Part shown: positions 16,834-25,193 of the stretch, in pieces
Numbering within the stretch: the stretch's first letter is position 1
How the letters are laid out: each line of letters begins with the position of its first letter
Source: Roseomonas aerilata DSM 19363
Lineage (GTDB): Bacteria; Pseudomonadota; Alphaproteobacteria; Acetobacterales; Acetobacteraceae
Assembly: GCF_000711725.1 (NCBI RefSeq)
Contig: NZ_JONP01000009.1
Coordinates: forward strand, 62,001-126,000
Direction: 5' to 3'
Length of the DNA: 64,000 nt
Position numbers and translations under genes: made by a program
Notes under the pieces: generated by a model
What the model saw: the letters and a program-made list of their open reading frames with translations, nothing else
Database searches by the model: none
What the model was told of the DNA's origin: nothing

Positions 16834-17829
16834 ATGGCCCTTACCCGTCGGAACCTCGTGGCGGCCGGCACCGCCGGCGCCGCAAGCCTCGCCGCCCTCC
16901 GCGAGGCCCGCGCGCAGGCGGCGACGCGCTGGCAGTTCGCCACCCCCTACGCGGACACCAATTTCCACACCCGCAACGTGAAGGCCTTCGTGGAGGACAT
17001 CCAAAAGGCGACGAACGGCGCGCTTCAGGTGCAGCTGCACACCAACGGCTCCCTCTTGCCGATGCCGCAGATCAAGCGCGGCGTGCAGCAGGGCCAGGTG
17101 CAGCTCGGCGAGATCCTCATCTCCGCCTATGGCAACGAGGATCCCTTCTTCGAGCTCGACGGCGTGCCGCTGCTGGCCCCGAACTTCGAGGCCGTGGTGA
17201 AGCTGGCCGCGGCGTCCCGGCCCTTCATCGAGGCCCGCTTCCAGCGCACCGGCCTCGCCATGCTCTACAACGTGCCCTGGCCCCCCGGCGGCTTCTACAG
17301 CAACGCGCCGATCGAGAACCTGGACGCGCTGAAGGGCACCCGCTTCCGCACCTTCAACACCATGACCAACCGCTTCGCGACGCTGGTCGGCGCCAACCCG
17401 ACGCTCGTGCAGGCCGCCGAGGTGCCGCAGGCCTTCGCGACGGGCGTGATCAACGCCATGGTCACCAGCGCCGCCACGGGCGTCGACTCCCAGGCCTGGG
17501 ACTACTGCAAGGTCTTCACCCCCGTGAACTTCAGCTACACCAACAACGTCGTGTTCGTGGGCCGCCGCGCGCTGGAGGCCCTACCGGCGGCGCAGCGTAC
17601 GGCGGTGATGGAGGCCGCGAAGGAGGCCCAGGCGCGCGGGCTGGAAATGGCGCGCGCCTCCGACAAGGAGGCGCAGGACACGCTTGCCTCCCGCGGGTTG
17701 AAGATCGAGCAACCGAGCGCGGCGCTGAAGGAGGGGCTGAACCGCATCAGCGCCACCATGACCGACGAGTGGGTCGCCAAGGCCGGCGAGGACGGCAAGA
17801 AGCTTATCGACGCCTACAAGGCAGCCTGA
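16834..17829 (+). CDS. dctP: TRAP transporter solute receptor DctP
   Basis: A 331-residue periplasmic receptor. The signal peptide is Tat-like in look (LTRRNLVAAGTAGAASL, twin Arg at residues 4-5), cleaved near REARAQA. The mature part begins RWQFATPYADTNFHTRN, and the conserved region with the ligand-pairing Arg is RFRTFNTMTNRFATLVGANP. Its length is typical. It is the first gene of a complete dctP-dctQ-dctM set, spaced 10 and 6 bases, which imports an organic acid using an ion gradient. The ligand cannot be read. Confidence 0.9.
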   Translation: MALTRRNLVAAGTAGAASLAALREARAQAATRWQFATPYADTNFHTRNVKAFVEDIQKATNGALQVQLHTNGSLLPMPQIKRGVQQGQVQLGEILISAYGNEDPFFELDGVPLLAPNFEAVVKLAAASRPFIEARFQRTGLAMLYNVPWPPGGFYSNAPIENLDALKGTRFRTFNTMTNRFATLVGANPTLVQAAEVPQAFATGVINAMVTSAATGVDSQAWDYCKVFTPVNFSYTNNVVFVGRRALEALPAAQRTAVMEAAKEAQARGLEMARASDKEAQDTLASRGLKIEQPSAALKEGLNRISATMTDEWVAKAGEDGKKLIDAYKAA

Positions 17830-17839
17830 GCGCAGGGCG

Positions 17840-18376
17840 GTGATCCGGCGCGGGCTCGACGCCCTCTACGCGGTGGGGGCGGCGCTGGCCGCGCTGTCCC
17901 TCCTCGGCATCTTCCTCGTCATGATGGCGCAGGTGGCCTGCCGCTTCCTCAACACGCCCTTTCCGGGGGCGGACGACATCAGCGCCTATCTCTGCGTCTC
18001 CACGACCTTCTTCGCCCTCGCCCTGACCTTCAAGCGGGGCGAGCTGATCCGCGTCGGCCTGCTGCTGGAGAGGCTGTCGCCGGGTCCGCGACGCATCATG
18101 GAGATGCTGGCCCTCGCGCTCGCGGCCATCGGCTGCGCCTATGCCGTGTGGTGGACGGCGGACGACGTGCTCTTCTCCATCGAGATCGAGGACGTCGCCC
18201 AAGGCGCGCTCGCCATCCCGCTCTGGATCCCCAAGCTCGCCATGCCGCTCGGCGCGGGCATCCTCCTCGTCGCGGTGCTGGACGAGCTGGCGACGGTTCT
18301 CCGCGGCGGGCGTCCGAACTACGTGATCGCCGCGGAGGAGCGCGCCGCGCGCGGCGACTTCTCGGCCGAGGTATAG
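17840..18376 (+). CDS. dctQ: TRAP transporter small permease DctQ
   Basis: A 178-residue membrane protein with four hydrophobic helices, as expected for DctQ. The family landmarks FLVMMAQVACRFLNTPFPGADDIS and STTFFALALTFKRGELIRVGL are clear (only fragments quoted: CRFLNTPFPGADD; KRGELIRVG). GTG at 17840 is the start, with AGGGC just upstream. It pairs with DctM in the inner membrane and lies between dctP and dctM. Confidence 0.88.
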   Translation: MIRRGLDALYAVGAALAALSLLGIFLVMMAQVACRFLNTPFPGADDISAYLCVSTTFFALALTFKRGELIRVGLLLERLSPGPRRIMEMLALALAAIGCAYAVWWTADDVLFSIEIEDVAQGALAIPLWIPKLAMPLGAGILLVAVLDELATVLRGGRPNYVIAAEERAARGDFSAEV

Positions 18377-18382
18377 ATCCCG

Positions 18383-19684
18383 ATGGAATTGCTGGAACTC
18401 TCGGGCCTGCTGCTCCTGCTGCTGGGCCTTCTCCTCGCCGGTGGGCTCTGGATCGGGATGAGCCTCGCGCTGGTGGGCTTCGTCGCCGTCAGCTTCGTCC
18501 ATCCCCAGCCCGGCACCTACCTTGCCAGCGCCTTCTGGGAGGCAACGGGCTCCTGGACGCTGGCGGCGCTGCCGATGTTCGTCTGGATGGGCGAGATCCT
18601 GTTCCGCACGAAGCTTTCCGAGGAATTGTTCAACGGCCTCGCCCCATGGGTGCGGCGCATTCCCGGGCGGCTGCTGCACGTGAACATCCTCGCCTGTGGC
18701 ATCTTCGGCTCCGTCTCCGGTTCCTCCGCCGCCACCTGCGCGACGGTGTCGAAGATCGCGCTGCCCGAGCTCAAGCGCCGCGGCTACGACGAGGATGTGG
18801 CGATCGGCAGCCTCGCCACCTCGGGCACCCTTGGGATCATGATCCCGCCCTCCATCATCATGGTCGTCTATGCCGTTGCGGCGGAGGTCTCGATCGTCCG
18901 GGTCTTCATCGCCGGCTGCATCCCTGGCCTGATCGTGATGGTGCTGTTCAGCCTCTACATCGCCGTTTGGGCGCTGCTGAACCCGAAGAAGCAGCCGCCG
19001 ATGGAGCCGCGGATGTCGCTGCGGGAAAAGCTGCGGGAGTCCGCCCAGCTCATCCCCTGCGCCATCCTCATCGTCGGCGTGATCGGCACGATGTTCGTGG
19101 GCTGGGCGACGGCGACGGAGGCCGCGGCCTTCGGCGTGCTCGGAAGCCTGCTGCTGGCGGCGGTCACACGCTGCCTCACCTGGGAGAGCTTCCGCGACAG
19201 CCTGACGGGCGCAACGCGGCTCTCCTGCATGATCATGTTCATCCTGGCGGGCGCCGCCTATCTAACGAAGGCAATGGCGCTCACGGGCATCCCGGCAGCC
19301 CTCGCCACCGCCGTCGCGGGGCTGGGCCTCGGCCCCTACGGCATCATCGCGATGCTCACGGTGGTCTATGTGCTGCTCGGCACGGCGCTGGACGGCACCT
19401 CGATGATCGTGCTGACCACCTCGATCGTCGTGCCGATGATCCAGCAGGCCGGCTTCGACCTCGTCTGGTTCGGCATCTTCATCGTGCTGCTCGTGGAGAT
19501 CGCCGAGATCACCCCGCCGGTCGGGTTCAACCTCTTCGTCATGCAGACGATGACGGGAAGGGAGCAGACGGCGGTTGCCAAGGCGTCGCTGCCGTTCTTC
19601 CTCATGCTGGTGGTGACGGTCGCCATCATCACGCTCTGGCCGCGTACCGTCACCTGGCTGCCGGACGTCCTGCTGAGTCGCTGA
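18383..19684 (+). CDS. dctM: TRAP transporter large permease DctM
   Basis: A 433-residue membrane protein with about twelve helices. Signatures are FGSVSGSSAATCATVSKIALPE, SGTLGIMIPPSIIMVVYAV and EITPPVGFNLFVMQ, which form the two substrate and ion-binding hairpins (fragments: GSVSGSSAAT; GIMIPPSI; ITPPVGFNLF). It is the transport subunit and last gene of the dctPQM operon, followed at once by a strong hairpin terminator. Confidence 0.92.
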   Translation: MELLELSGLLLLLLGLLLAGGLWIGMSLALVGFVAVSFVHPQPGTYLASAFWEATGSWTLAALPMFVWMGEILFRTKLSEELFNGLAPWVRRIPGRLLHVNILACGIFGSVSGSSAATCATVSKIALPELKRRGYDEDVAIGSLATSGTLGIMIPPSIIMVVYAVAAEVSIVRVFIAGCIPGLIVMVLFSLYIAVWALLNPKKQPPMEPRMSLREKLRESAQLIPCAILIVGVIGTMFVGWATATEAAAFGVLGSLLLAAVTRCLTWESFRDSLTGATRLSCMIMFILAGAAYLTKAMALTGIPAALATAVAGLGLGPYGIIAMLTVVYVLLGTALDGTSMIVLTTSIVVPMIQQAGFDLVWFGIFIVLLVEIAEITPPVGFNLFVMQTMTGREQTAVAKASLPFFLMLVVTVAIITLWPRTVTWLPDVLLSR

Positions 19685-19688
19685 CATG

Positions 19689-19724
19689 AAAAAGCGCCGC
19701 CGGGGCATGCCCGGCGGCGCCTTT
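19689..19724. terminator. Bidirectional terminator between dctM and a convergent gene
   Basis: An 11-bp perfect GC stem (19694-19704 with 19710-19720) closes a GCATG loop. The plus strand reads CCTTT after it and the minus strand reads five T after it (AAAAA at 19689-19693). A second stem, CCCGGGGC/GCCCCGGG at 19732-19753, sits beside it next to the stop of the minus-strand gene. Confidence 0.85.
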
Positions 19725-19759
19725 CAATCTTCCCGGGGCCTTGCAGCCCCGGGCGCGGC

Positions 19760-20122
19760 TCACATCACGGGACGCAGGCTGCCGTCCGGCGCGCGCTCGA
19801 AGACGCCGCCGCCGCCCATGTAGGCGCTGTCCGGATTGTTCGCAGCGCGGCGGTTGGCGCGCATCTCGCGGCGCATCGCCTGGCGCTCACGCATCGCGCG
19901 GCGGTGGTGCATGCCACGCTGCGGCATGTCGGAGGACATCGCGCCGCTGGTGGCGGGCACCATCGCGCGGCCGCGCGGCATGGTGGCACCGGACATGCCG
20001 GCGCCCGGGTTCGCGCCCGGGGCGACCATGTCGCTCTGGGCCTGGGCATGGGCGCCCGGCGCGGCGGCGACGAGGGCGGTGAAGGCGAAGGCGGCGGCGA
20101 GCACCGTCAGCTTGCGGGACAT
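19760..20122 (-). CDS. Secreted hypothetical protein, Met/Arg-rich
   Basis: A 120-residue product with an evident signal peptide (MSRKLTVLAAAFAFTALVAAAP, cleaved near AHAQA). The mature part has a Gly/Met/Pro-rich stretch, then a strongly basic stretch (HHRRAMRERQAMRREMRANRR), then a short conserved-looking C-terminus VFERAPDGSLRPVM. I know no named family. Such basic periplasmic proteins occur widely in Acetobacteraceae by my impression. The gene stands alone, ending at the bidirectional terminator. Confidence 0.6.
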   Translation of the reverse strand: MSRKLTVLAAAFAFTALVAAAPGAHAQAQSDMVAPGANPGAGMSGATMPRGRAMVPATSGAMSSDMPQRGMHHRRAMRERQAMRREMRANRRAANNPDSAYMGGGGVFERAPDGSLRPVM

Positions 20123-20263
20123 GGAAGTCTCCTGTTCTGCGATCCCTCGGGCGCGGCGAGGGCCCGTCCTCGGTGGATCGGGGACGCAACGTGGCGAAGG
20201 TGGCGTGGGTTTCCCTCAGGTGTCCCATCGGCAACCGCGGCTGGGCATCCTCGTTGCGCCCCT

Positions 20264-21559
20264 ATGTGGGAAGCGCTGAAAGCCTTGTTCCGTTCCTGGG
20301 GGCTGGTGGCGCTGGCCACGCTGCTCGGGCTGCTGGTGGCCTGGCGCTTCGTTTCCCCGCCACCGCCCGAGACCATCCGCTTCGCCGTCACCGCCGAACC
20401 CGGCAGCGCCTATAACCGCGCGGTGGACCGCTATGCCGAGGAACTCGAGGCCGAGCGCTTCAAGGTGGAGCGGGTGCCCGCGCAGGGATCCGTGGAAAAC
20501 CTTCGCCTCCTGCGGGAGGGGCGGGTCGACCTCGCCCTCGTTCAGGGAGGCGTGCCCTCCTCCACTGGGGCTGCCGGGCTGGCGACACTCGGGCAGGTTT
20601 TCTACGAGCCGGCCTGGGTCTTCGTCCGCTCGGCGCCGGAGGGCGGCAACCCGGTTTCCACGCTGCGTGGCCGAAGGGTGGCCGTGGGGCCGGAGGGTAG
20701 CGGTACGCGGGTGCTGGCGTTGGCCATGCTGGCGGCGAACGGCCTTCCGGCGGAGGCCATCCAGGCCGTGCCCCTCGCGGGGGCCGCCGCGGCCGATGCG
20801 CTTCTCAGCGGCGACGTTCAGGCCGCGATCCTCGTCGCCGCCGAGCCGAGCGTGGGGATCGAGCGTCTCGTCCGGGCGCCGGGGATCACGCTGTTGAACT
20901 TCGCCAGCCGCGCTGCGGCCTACGAGGCGCAACTGCCCTACCTCTATCGCGTCGTGCTGCCCAACGCGGCGCTGAGTCTTGCCGAGGACCTTCCGCGCGG
21001 CGACGTGACGCTGATGGCACCGGCCGCCTCGCTGCTCGCGCGCGCCGACCTCAACCCGCAGGTGGCCGCGCTGATGATGCGGATCCTGCGCGACACCCAC
21101 AAGAACCGCACCCTCTTCGCCCCGGCAGGGCGCTTCCCCTCGGGCCTGGACCACGAGGTGCCACTGCAGGGCGATGCCTCGCGCTTTTACGAGAAGGGCA
21201 TCTCCTTCCTGCAGACCTATCTACCCTTCTGGCTGGCGATCACCGTTGAGCGGCTCTGGGTGCTGCTGATCCCGCTCGTCACGCTGCTGCTGCCGCTCGC
21301 GCGCATCGCGCCGCCCATCTACACCTGGCAGATCGAGCGCCAGCTCTGGAGCATCTACAACCGCGTGCGGAAGGTGGACGAGGAGAGCGAGAAGGGCCTT
21401 TCCATCCGCGCCGCCGCCCGGCTGGAGGCGCTGGAGAAGGAGGCTGCCGCGCTTAAGCTGCCCGACAGCTACGCAAACCGCATCTACGAGCTGCGGCGCC
21501 ACATCGCCTGGCTGCGGGAGAGGAAGACGGGAACCGCGCCCGCCGTGCCGCTGAGCTAG
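20264..21559 (+). CDS. TAXI-family TRAP receptor with membrane anchor and cytoplasmic tail
   Basis: A 431-residue TAXI receptor. Residues about 7-30 are an uncleaved membrane helix (FRSWGLVALATLLGLLVAWRF). The periplasmic binding domain runs to about 310 (IRFAVTAEPGSAYNRAVDRYA; GRRVAVGPEGSGTRVLAL). A second helix follows near 325-350 (LAITVERLWVLLIPLVTLLL), and the last 80 residues are charged and helical (RQLWSIYNRVRKVDEESE). The start ATG at 20264 fits this topology. Anchored two-helix TAXI proteins without their own permease are found in other proteobacteria. No TRAP permease is adjacent, and the ligand is unknown. Confidence 0.8.
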   Translation: MWEALKALFRSWGLVALATLLGLLVAWRFVSPPPPETIRFAVTAEPGSAYNRAVDRYAEELEAERFKVERVPAQGSVENLRLLREGRVDLALVQGGVPSSTGAAGLATLGQVFYEPAWVFVRSAPEGGNPVSTLRGRRVAVGPEGSGTRVLALAMLAANGLPAEAIQAVPLAGAAAADALLSGDVQAAILVAAEPSVGIERLVRAPGITLLNFASRAAAYEAQLPYLYRVVLPNAALSLAEDLPRGDVTLMAPAASLLARADLNPQVAALMMRILRDTHKNRTLFAPAGRFPSGLDHEVPLQGDASRFYEKGISFLQTYLPFWLAITVERLWVLLIPLVTLLLPLARIAPPIYTWQIERQLWSIYNRVRKVDEESEKGLSIRAAARLEALEKEAAALKLPDSYANRIYELRRHIAWLRERKTGTAPAVPLS

Positions 21560-21566
21560 GCGCGGC

Positions 21567-22877
21567 CTAGAAGGAAACCCGTCCGAACAGCGCGTGCAGG
21601 ATCGCGAAGAGCGCCCCGCCCGCCAGCGCGCCGACGACGGTGCCGTTGATCCGCACGTATTGCAGGTCCCGCCCGACGCGCAACTCGATCTTGTCCACGA
21701 CCGTCGCCGTGTCCCAGCCAGCCACGACATCCCCGATGAAGCCTGCGATCCGCCCCTGGGCAGCCGGCAGCACTGCCAGGAGCGCGGCCTCGATCCCGCG
21801 GTCCAGCCGCGCCCGAGCCGCGCCGTCCTGCTCCAACAAGTCGCCAAGGTTCGTCAGCAGGCCCGCGATGAGGGACACCGTGCGGCCTGAGGGGCGGCCC
21901 GCATCCGCCTCCAGCGCGCCGCGCAGCCGCGTCCAGGCATCGCCCAGCCAAGCGGCGACGGCGGGGTGGGAGAGGGCGCCGCGCAGGGCTGCGGAAATCG
22001 CCTCCGCCCGGCCGGGATCGTTCTCCAGCCGGTCGATCTCCGCTTCCAGCCAGGCCTCGAAGGCGGCGCGCAGCTCGCTGTCCTCCGGGTCCATCTTCTC
22101 CAGCTCGGCGTTGAGCGCGGACAGGACGCGCCGGGCGACGGCGGCACCCGCCATCCAGCCGACCAGCGCGCCGCCCTCCGCCCGCACGCGCTGGGCGATG
22201 GCGGCTTTCAGGCTTTCCTCCTTCGCCGCCATCAAGGCGCGGAGCTGCGAGAGGGCGACGTCGAACACCTCGTGGTGCCGCCCGCCCTGCATGAGAAGTC
22301 GCAGCGCCCGCGCGACCAGCCGGGCGGCGGCCGGGCCGGAGACCATGCGCGGCAGCAGCCTGAAGAGGAGCCGCCGCGCCCTGCCGTCCTCCAGCGAGCG
22401 GAGGATGCGGGGCAGGGCGGCCGCCACTCCCTCGGCCATCGGGCGCACGGTCTCGGGGTCCGAGAGGAAGCGGCGCAGCAGCGCGGGGGCATCGATCCGC
22501 CCGGCCACCCGGCGCACTTCGGCCTCGGTCAGTACGTGGTTCGCAACGAAGCGGCCCAGCCCCTGGCCCAGCCGCGCCTTCTCGCGCGGGATGATGGCGG
22601 TGTGCGGGATGGGCAGGCCCAGCGGGTGGCGGAACAGGGCGGTGACCGCGAACCAGTCCGCCAGCCCGCCCACCAGCCCGGCCTTGCCCGCTGCCTGAAG
22701 CAGCTCCGTCCCATAGCCGGGCGGAAGGGCGTAGGAGCCGAGCGTCACCCCCGCCATGCCCGCGAGAAGCCCGTTCGCGATCCTCCGCTGCCGGCCCAGC
22801 CGCGCCCGCAGGGCGTCGTCGCCACGGTCTACCCGCGGGGCTTGGAGAAGAGAGGCATCGGGGGGCGTCATGTCCAT
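21567..22877 (-). CDS. DUF445 membrane-associated protein
   Basis: A 436-residue protein of the DUF445 family (YjiN-like). The N-terminal signature KAGLVGGLADWFAVTALFRHPLGLPIPHTAIIP (fragments: GGLADWFAVTALF; HPLGLPIPHTAIIP) is diagnostic. A long helical central part (about 100-380) follows, and the C-terminus has INGTVVGALAGGALFAILH, a membrane helix. The family function is unknown. The start is ATG at 22877 with a second Met two codons later. It is convergent with the TAXI gene (7 bases between stops) and divergent from the metal ABC operon. Confidence 0.85.
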   Translation of the reverse strand: MDMTPPDASLLQAPRVDRGDDALRARLGRQRRIANGLLAGMAGVTLGSYALPPGYGTELLQAAGKAGLVGGLADWFAVTALFRHPLGLPIPHTAIIPREKARLGQGLGRFVANHVLTEAEVRRVAGRIDAPALLRRFLSDPETVRPMAEGVAAALPRILRSLEDGRARRLLFRLLPRMVSGPAAARLVARALRLLMQGGRHHEVFDVALSQLRALMAAKEESLKAAIAQRVRAEGGALVGWMAGAAVARRVLSALNAELEKMDPEDSELRAAFEAWLEAEIDRLENDPGRAEAISAALRGALSHPAVAAWLGDAWTRLRGALEADAGRPSGRTVSLIAGLLTNLGDLLEQDGAARARLDRGIEAALLAVLPAAQGRIAGFIGDVVAGWDTATVVDKIELRVGRDLQYVRINGTVVGALAGGALFAILHALFGRVSF

Positions 22878-22972
22878 CCTGGCGAAGAGTGGCGATCCGG
22901 CCGCCGCATCTCCAGGGTCGTCCTTCCCGCATCGGGGTTGGTGGGCGTTGAACGCCGGGGAGGGGAGGCGTA

Positions 22973-22987
22973 TGTTATGTCGTAACA
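22973..22987 (+). promoter_or_regulatory. Candidate Zur/Fur-type operator
   Basis: TGTTATG-T-CGTAACA is a 7-1-7 inverted repeat with one mismatch in each arm pair, in an otherwise GC-rich region. It resembles Zur/Fur-class boxes and stands directly before the metal ABC genes. TATGTT inside it could also serve as a -10 element, so repressor binding would block the promoter. Confidence 0.5.
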
Positions 22988-22989
22988 CC

Positions 22990-23121
22990 ATGACCGACGC
23001 CTCCCGCATCCGCCTGGAAGACCCCCTCTCGCTCTCCGCCGGCGCCCTGCCGCGGCTGGGTTGGGGCGCCGCCGTCTCGGCGCTGCTCTGGGGCGCGGTC
23101 GCCTGGGCGCTGGCGGCATGA
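22990..23121 (+). CDS. 43-residue single-helix membrane protein upstream of the metal transporter
   Basis: ATG at 22990 opens a 43-codon frame ending in TGA at 23119-23121 that overlaps the ABC ATPase start (ATGA). The product has a polar N-terminal half (MTDASRIRLEDPLSLS) and a C-terminal hydrophobic helix with Trp residues (GWGAAVSALLWGAVAWALAA). The start lies 2 bases after the Zur-like palindrome, so the mRNA would have almost no leader. No ribosome site is visible. It may be an accessory subunit of the metal transporter or a leader-type coupling ORF. The four-base overlap supports translation. Confidence 0.5.
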   Translation: MTDASRIRLEDPLSLSAGALPRLGWGAAVSALLWGAVAWALAA

Positions 23122-23849
23122 GCGGGGCGATCCGCCTCCGCGACGTGACGCTCTCGCACGAGCGCCACCCTGCGGTTCACCACCTTTCCGGCGAGTTCGC
23201 GCCCGGCAGCCTCACGGCCGTGGTGGGCCCGAACGGCGCCGGCAAGACGACGCTGCTGCGGGCCATCGCGGGGCTCCACCCGCTGGACGAGGGGCGGATC
23301 GAGCGGCCGGCGGGGCGCATTGCCCTCCTGCCGCAGATGTCGGCCCTCGACCGCTCCTTCCCGATTGGCTGCCTGGACGTGGCGCTGCTCGGCCACTGGT
23401 CCCGCACCGGCGCCTTCCGCGCCATCGGCCCCGAGGAGCGCGCGCGGGCGGAGGCGGCGCTGGAAGCGGTCGGGCTTGGGGGCTTCGGCCGCCGGCCGGT
23501 CGGCAGCCTCTCGGCGGGGCAGTTCCAGCGGCTGCTTTTCGCGCGGCTGCTGGTGCAGGATGCCCCCATCATCCTGCTGGACGAGCCCTTCAACGCCGTG
23601 GACGCGCGCACCGCGGCCGACCTGCTCCGCCTCGTGCGGGAATGGCACGGGCAGGGGCGCACCGTGGTCGCCGTGCTGCACGACCTCGATCTCGTGCGGC
23701 GGGAATTCCCGGAAACCCTCCTCCTCGCCCGCGACCCCATCGCCTGGGGTGGTACGCAGGAGGCGCTAGGCGCCGCCAACCGGATGCGTGCCCGCATGAT
23801 GGCCGAGGGCTGGGACGCCGCCGCCGCCCCCTGCGATCGGGCCGCCTGA
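23118..23849 (+). CDS. znuC: Zinc/manganese-type ABC transporter ATP-binding protein
   Basis: A 243-residue ABC ATPase with Walker A GPNGAGKTT (about 37-45), signature SLSAGQFQR, Walker B PIILLDEP and the switch His in VVAVLHDLD. The LLPQMSALDRSFPIG stretch is typical of the metal-chelate (ZnuC/MntB-like) group. The start ATG at 23118 overlaps the stop of the 43-codon ORF. The gene is followed by the permease, and it sits behind a Zur-like palindrome, which favours zinc. The receptor (znuA) is not in this window. The symbol rests on family and context. Confidence 0.83.
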   Translation: MSGAIRLRDVTLSHERHPAVHHLSGEFAPGSLTAVVGPNGAGKTTLLRAIAGLHPLDEGRIERPAGRIALLPQMSALDRSFPIGCLDVALLGHWSRTGAFRAIGPEERARAEAALEAVGLGGFGRRPVGSLSAGQFQRLLFARLLVQDAPIILLDEPFNAVDARTAADLLRLVREWHGQGRTVVAVLHDLDLVRREFPETLLLARDPIAWGGTQEALGAANRMRARMMAEGWDAAAAPCDRAA

Positions 23850-23913
23850 TCCCCTGCTGTCCGGTTCCCTTCCTTACGACCTCCTGATCGCGCCCTTCGC
23901 CGAGTTCGGCTTC

Positions 23914-24738
23914 TTGCGGCGCGCGCTGGTCGGTTGCCTCGCGCTCTCGGTCGCGGCGCCCCCGCTCGGCGTCTTCCTCGTGCTGCGGCGGATGAGCCTG
24001 ACGGCGGACGTGCTTGCCCATGGCATCCTGCCGGGCATCGCCGCGGGCTTCCTCGTCGCGGGGCTCTCGGTCACGGCCATGTCGCTCGGCGGGCTGGTGG
24101 CGGGGCTGGTGGTCGCGCTCGGTGCCGGGGCGCTCTCCCGGGCCACGGGGGGGAGGGAGGATTCAACCCTCGCCGCCCTCTACCTCGTGGCGCTGGCCCT
24201 CGGCGTGGTCATGATCTCGATGGGCGCGGGATCTGTGGAACTGACTAACCTTCTCTTCGGCAGCGTCCTCGGCGTGGACGACCCGGCGCTGCTGATGATG
24301 GCGGGAGTGGCCACGCTGACCCTCCTGGCCCTTGCCCTCGCCTGGCGGCCGCTGGTGCTGGAGTGCTTCGACCCCTCCTTCGCCGCGGCCGAGCGCGCGG
24401 GCGGCGGGCTCTGGCACATGCTCTTCATGGGGCTGGTGGTGCTGAACGTGCTGGCGGCCTTCCAGGCGCTGGGCACGCTGATGGCCGTCGGGCTGATGAT
24501 GCTGCCCGCCGTCGCTTCGCGGCACTGGGCGCGGGGCGTGGGTGGCATGGCCTATGCGGCCTCCGGCATCGCCATCCTCTCCTCCGTCGCGGGGATCCTC
24601 GCCTCCTATCACCTGGACGTGCCCACCGGGCCGGCGGTGGTGCTGGCGGCCGGGCTGGTCTGGCTGGTCTCGGTCGTCGCGGGGCCGGTCGAAGGGGTGC
24701 TCGCCCGGGTGCTGCGGCGCCGGCATCTCTCGGGCTGA
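23914..24738 (+). CDS. znuB: Zinc/manganese-type ABC transporter permease
   Basis: A membrane permease of the ABC-3 family (274 residues from the TTG at 23914). Landmarks are GVFLVLRRMSLTADVLAHGILPG near the start (fragment: RRMSLTADVLAHGILPG) and FQALGTLMAVGLMMLPA later, with eight or so helices. The start is odd: the conserved family N-terminus (YDLLIAPFAEFGFLRRALVG) is already in frame upstream from about 23875, but no ATG, GTG or TTG lies there. CTG at 23854 or 23857 just after the znuC stop is possible, with translational coupling. Confidence 0.82.
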   Translation: MRRALVGCLALSVAAPPLGVFLVLRRMSLTADVLAHGILPGIAAGFLVAGLSVTAMSLGGLVAGLVVALGAGALSRATGGREDSTLAALYLVALALGVVMISMGAGSVELTNLLFGSVLGVDDPALLMMAGVATLTLLALALAWRPLVLECFDPSFAAAERAGGGLWHMLFMGLVVLNVLAAFQALGTLMAVGLMMLPAVASRHWARGVGGMAYAASGIAILSSVAGILASYHLDVPTGPAVVLAAGLVWLVSVVAGPVEGVLARVLRRRHLSG

Positions 24739-24812
24739 GCGGGGCGCCTGCCACGCGCCCGTGCCTGCCGCGTTTCTCTTTGATCGCCGCAAAGGCGACG
24801 AAGGAGATGGAC

Positions 24813-25031
24813 ATGGCCTCGAAATGGGACGACCGGCTGCGCCAGGCTGCGGAGACGCGCGGCACGGTGACGATCACCTGCACGGAGGGTGAGAAGGACG
24901 ATATCGCCGCGGCGGCCGAGGCGGTCGGCGCGCGCTACCACCTGCACCCGCAGCTCGACCGGGCGCCCGCCAACGGCATGCGTGTCGGCTTCCGCCACGC
25001 CGGCGGCGAGGGCGAGCCGCCGCTGAGCTGA
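24813..25031 (+). CDS. Small soluble hypothetical protein
   Basis: A 72-residue product starting at ATG 24813, chosen because AAGGAG (24801-24806) is then 6 bases upstream; a Met two codons earlier would have no spacing. The sequence is soluble and mixed-charge (MASKWDDRLRQAAETRG...), with one Cys and a C-terminal Gly/Glu/Pro tail. No family is recognised. It stands alone between the metal ABC genes and ridA. The strong ribosome site and the balanced composition support a real gene. Confidence 0.6.
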   Translation: MASKWDDRLRQAAETRGTVTITCTEGEKDDIAAAAEAVGARYHLHPQLDRAPANGMRVGFRHAGGEGEPPLS

Positions 25032-25193
25032 ACGTGCCGCGGACCGGCGGCGCCTGCACGGCGCGCCCGCGCCGGGAGCAGGCTCCTCGCTCCGCGAGGG
25101 TGCCCCGCCGATCCCCTACCGCAGCCCCTTGCTGGCAGGCCCGCCCGGGCGGCACAACGGCCCCGCTATTATAAGCGGCAGCGAGGACAGAAC

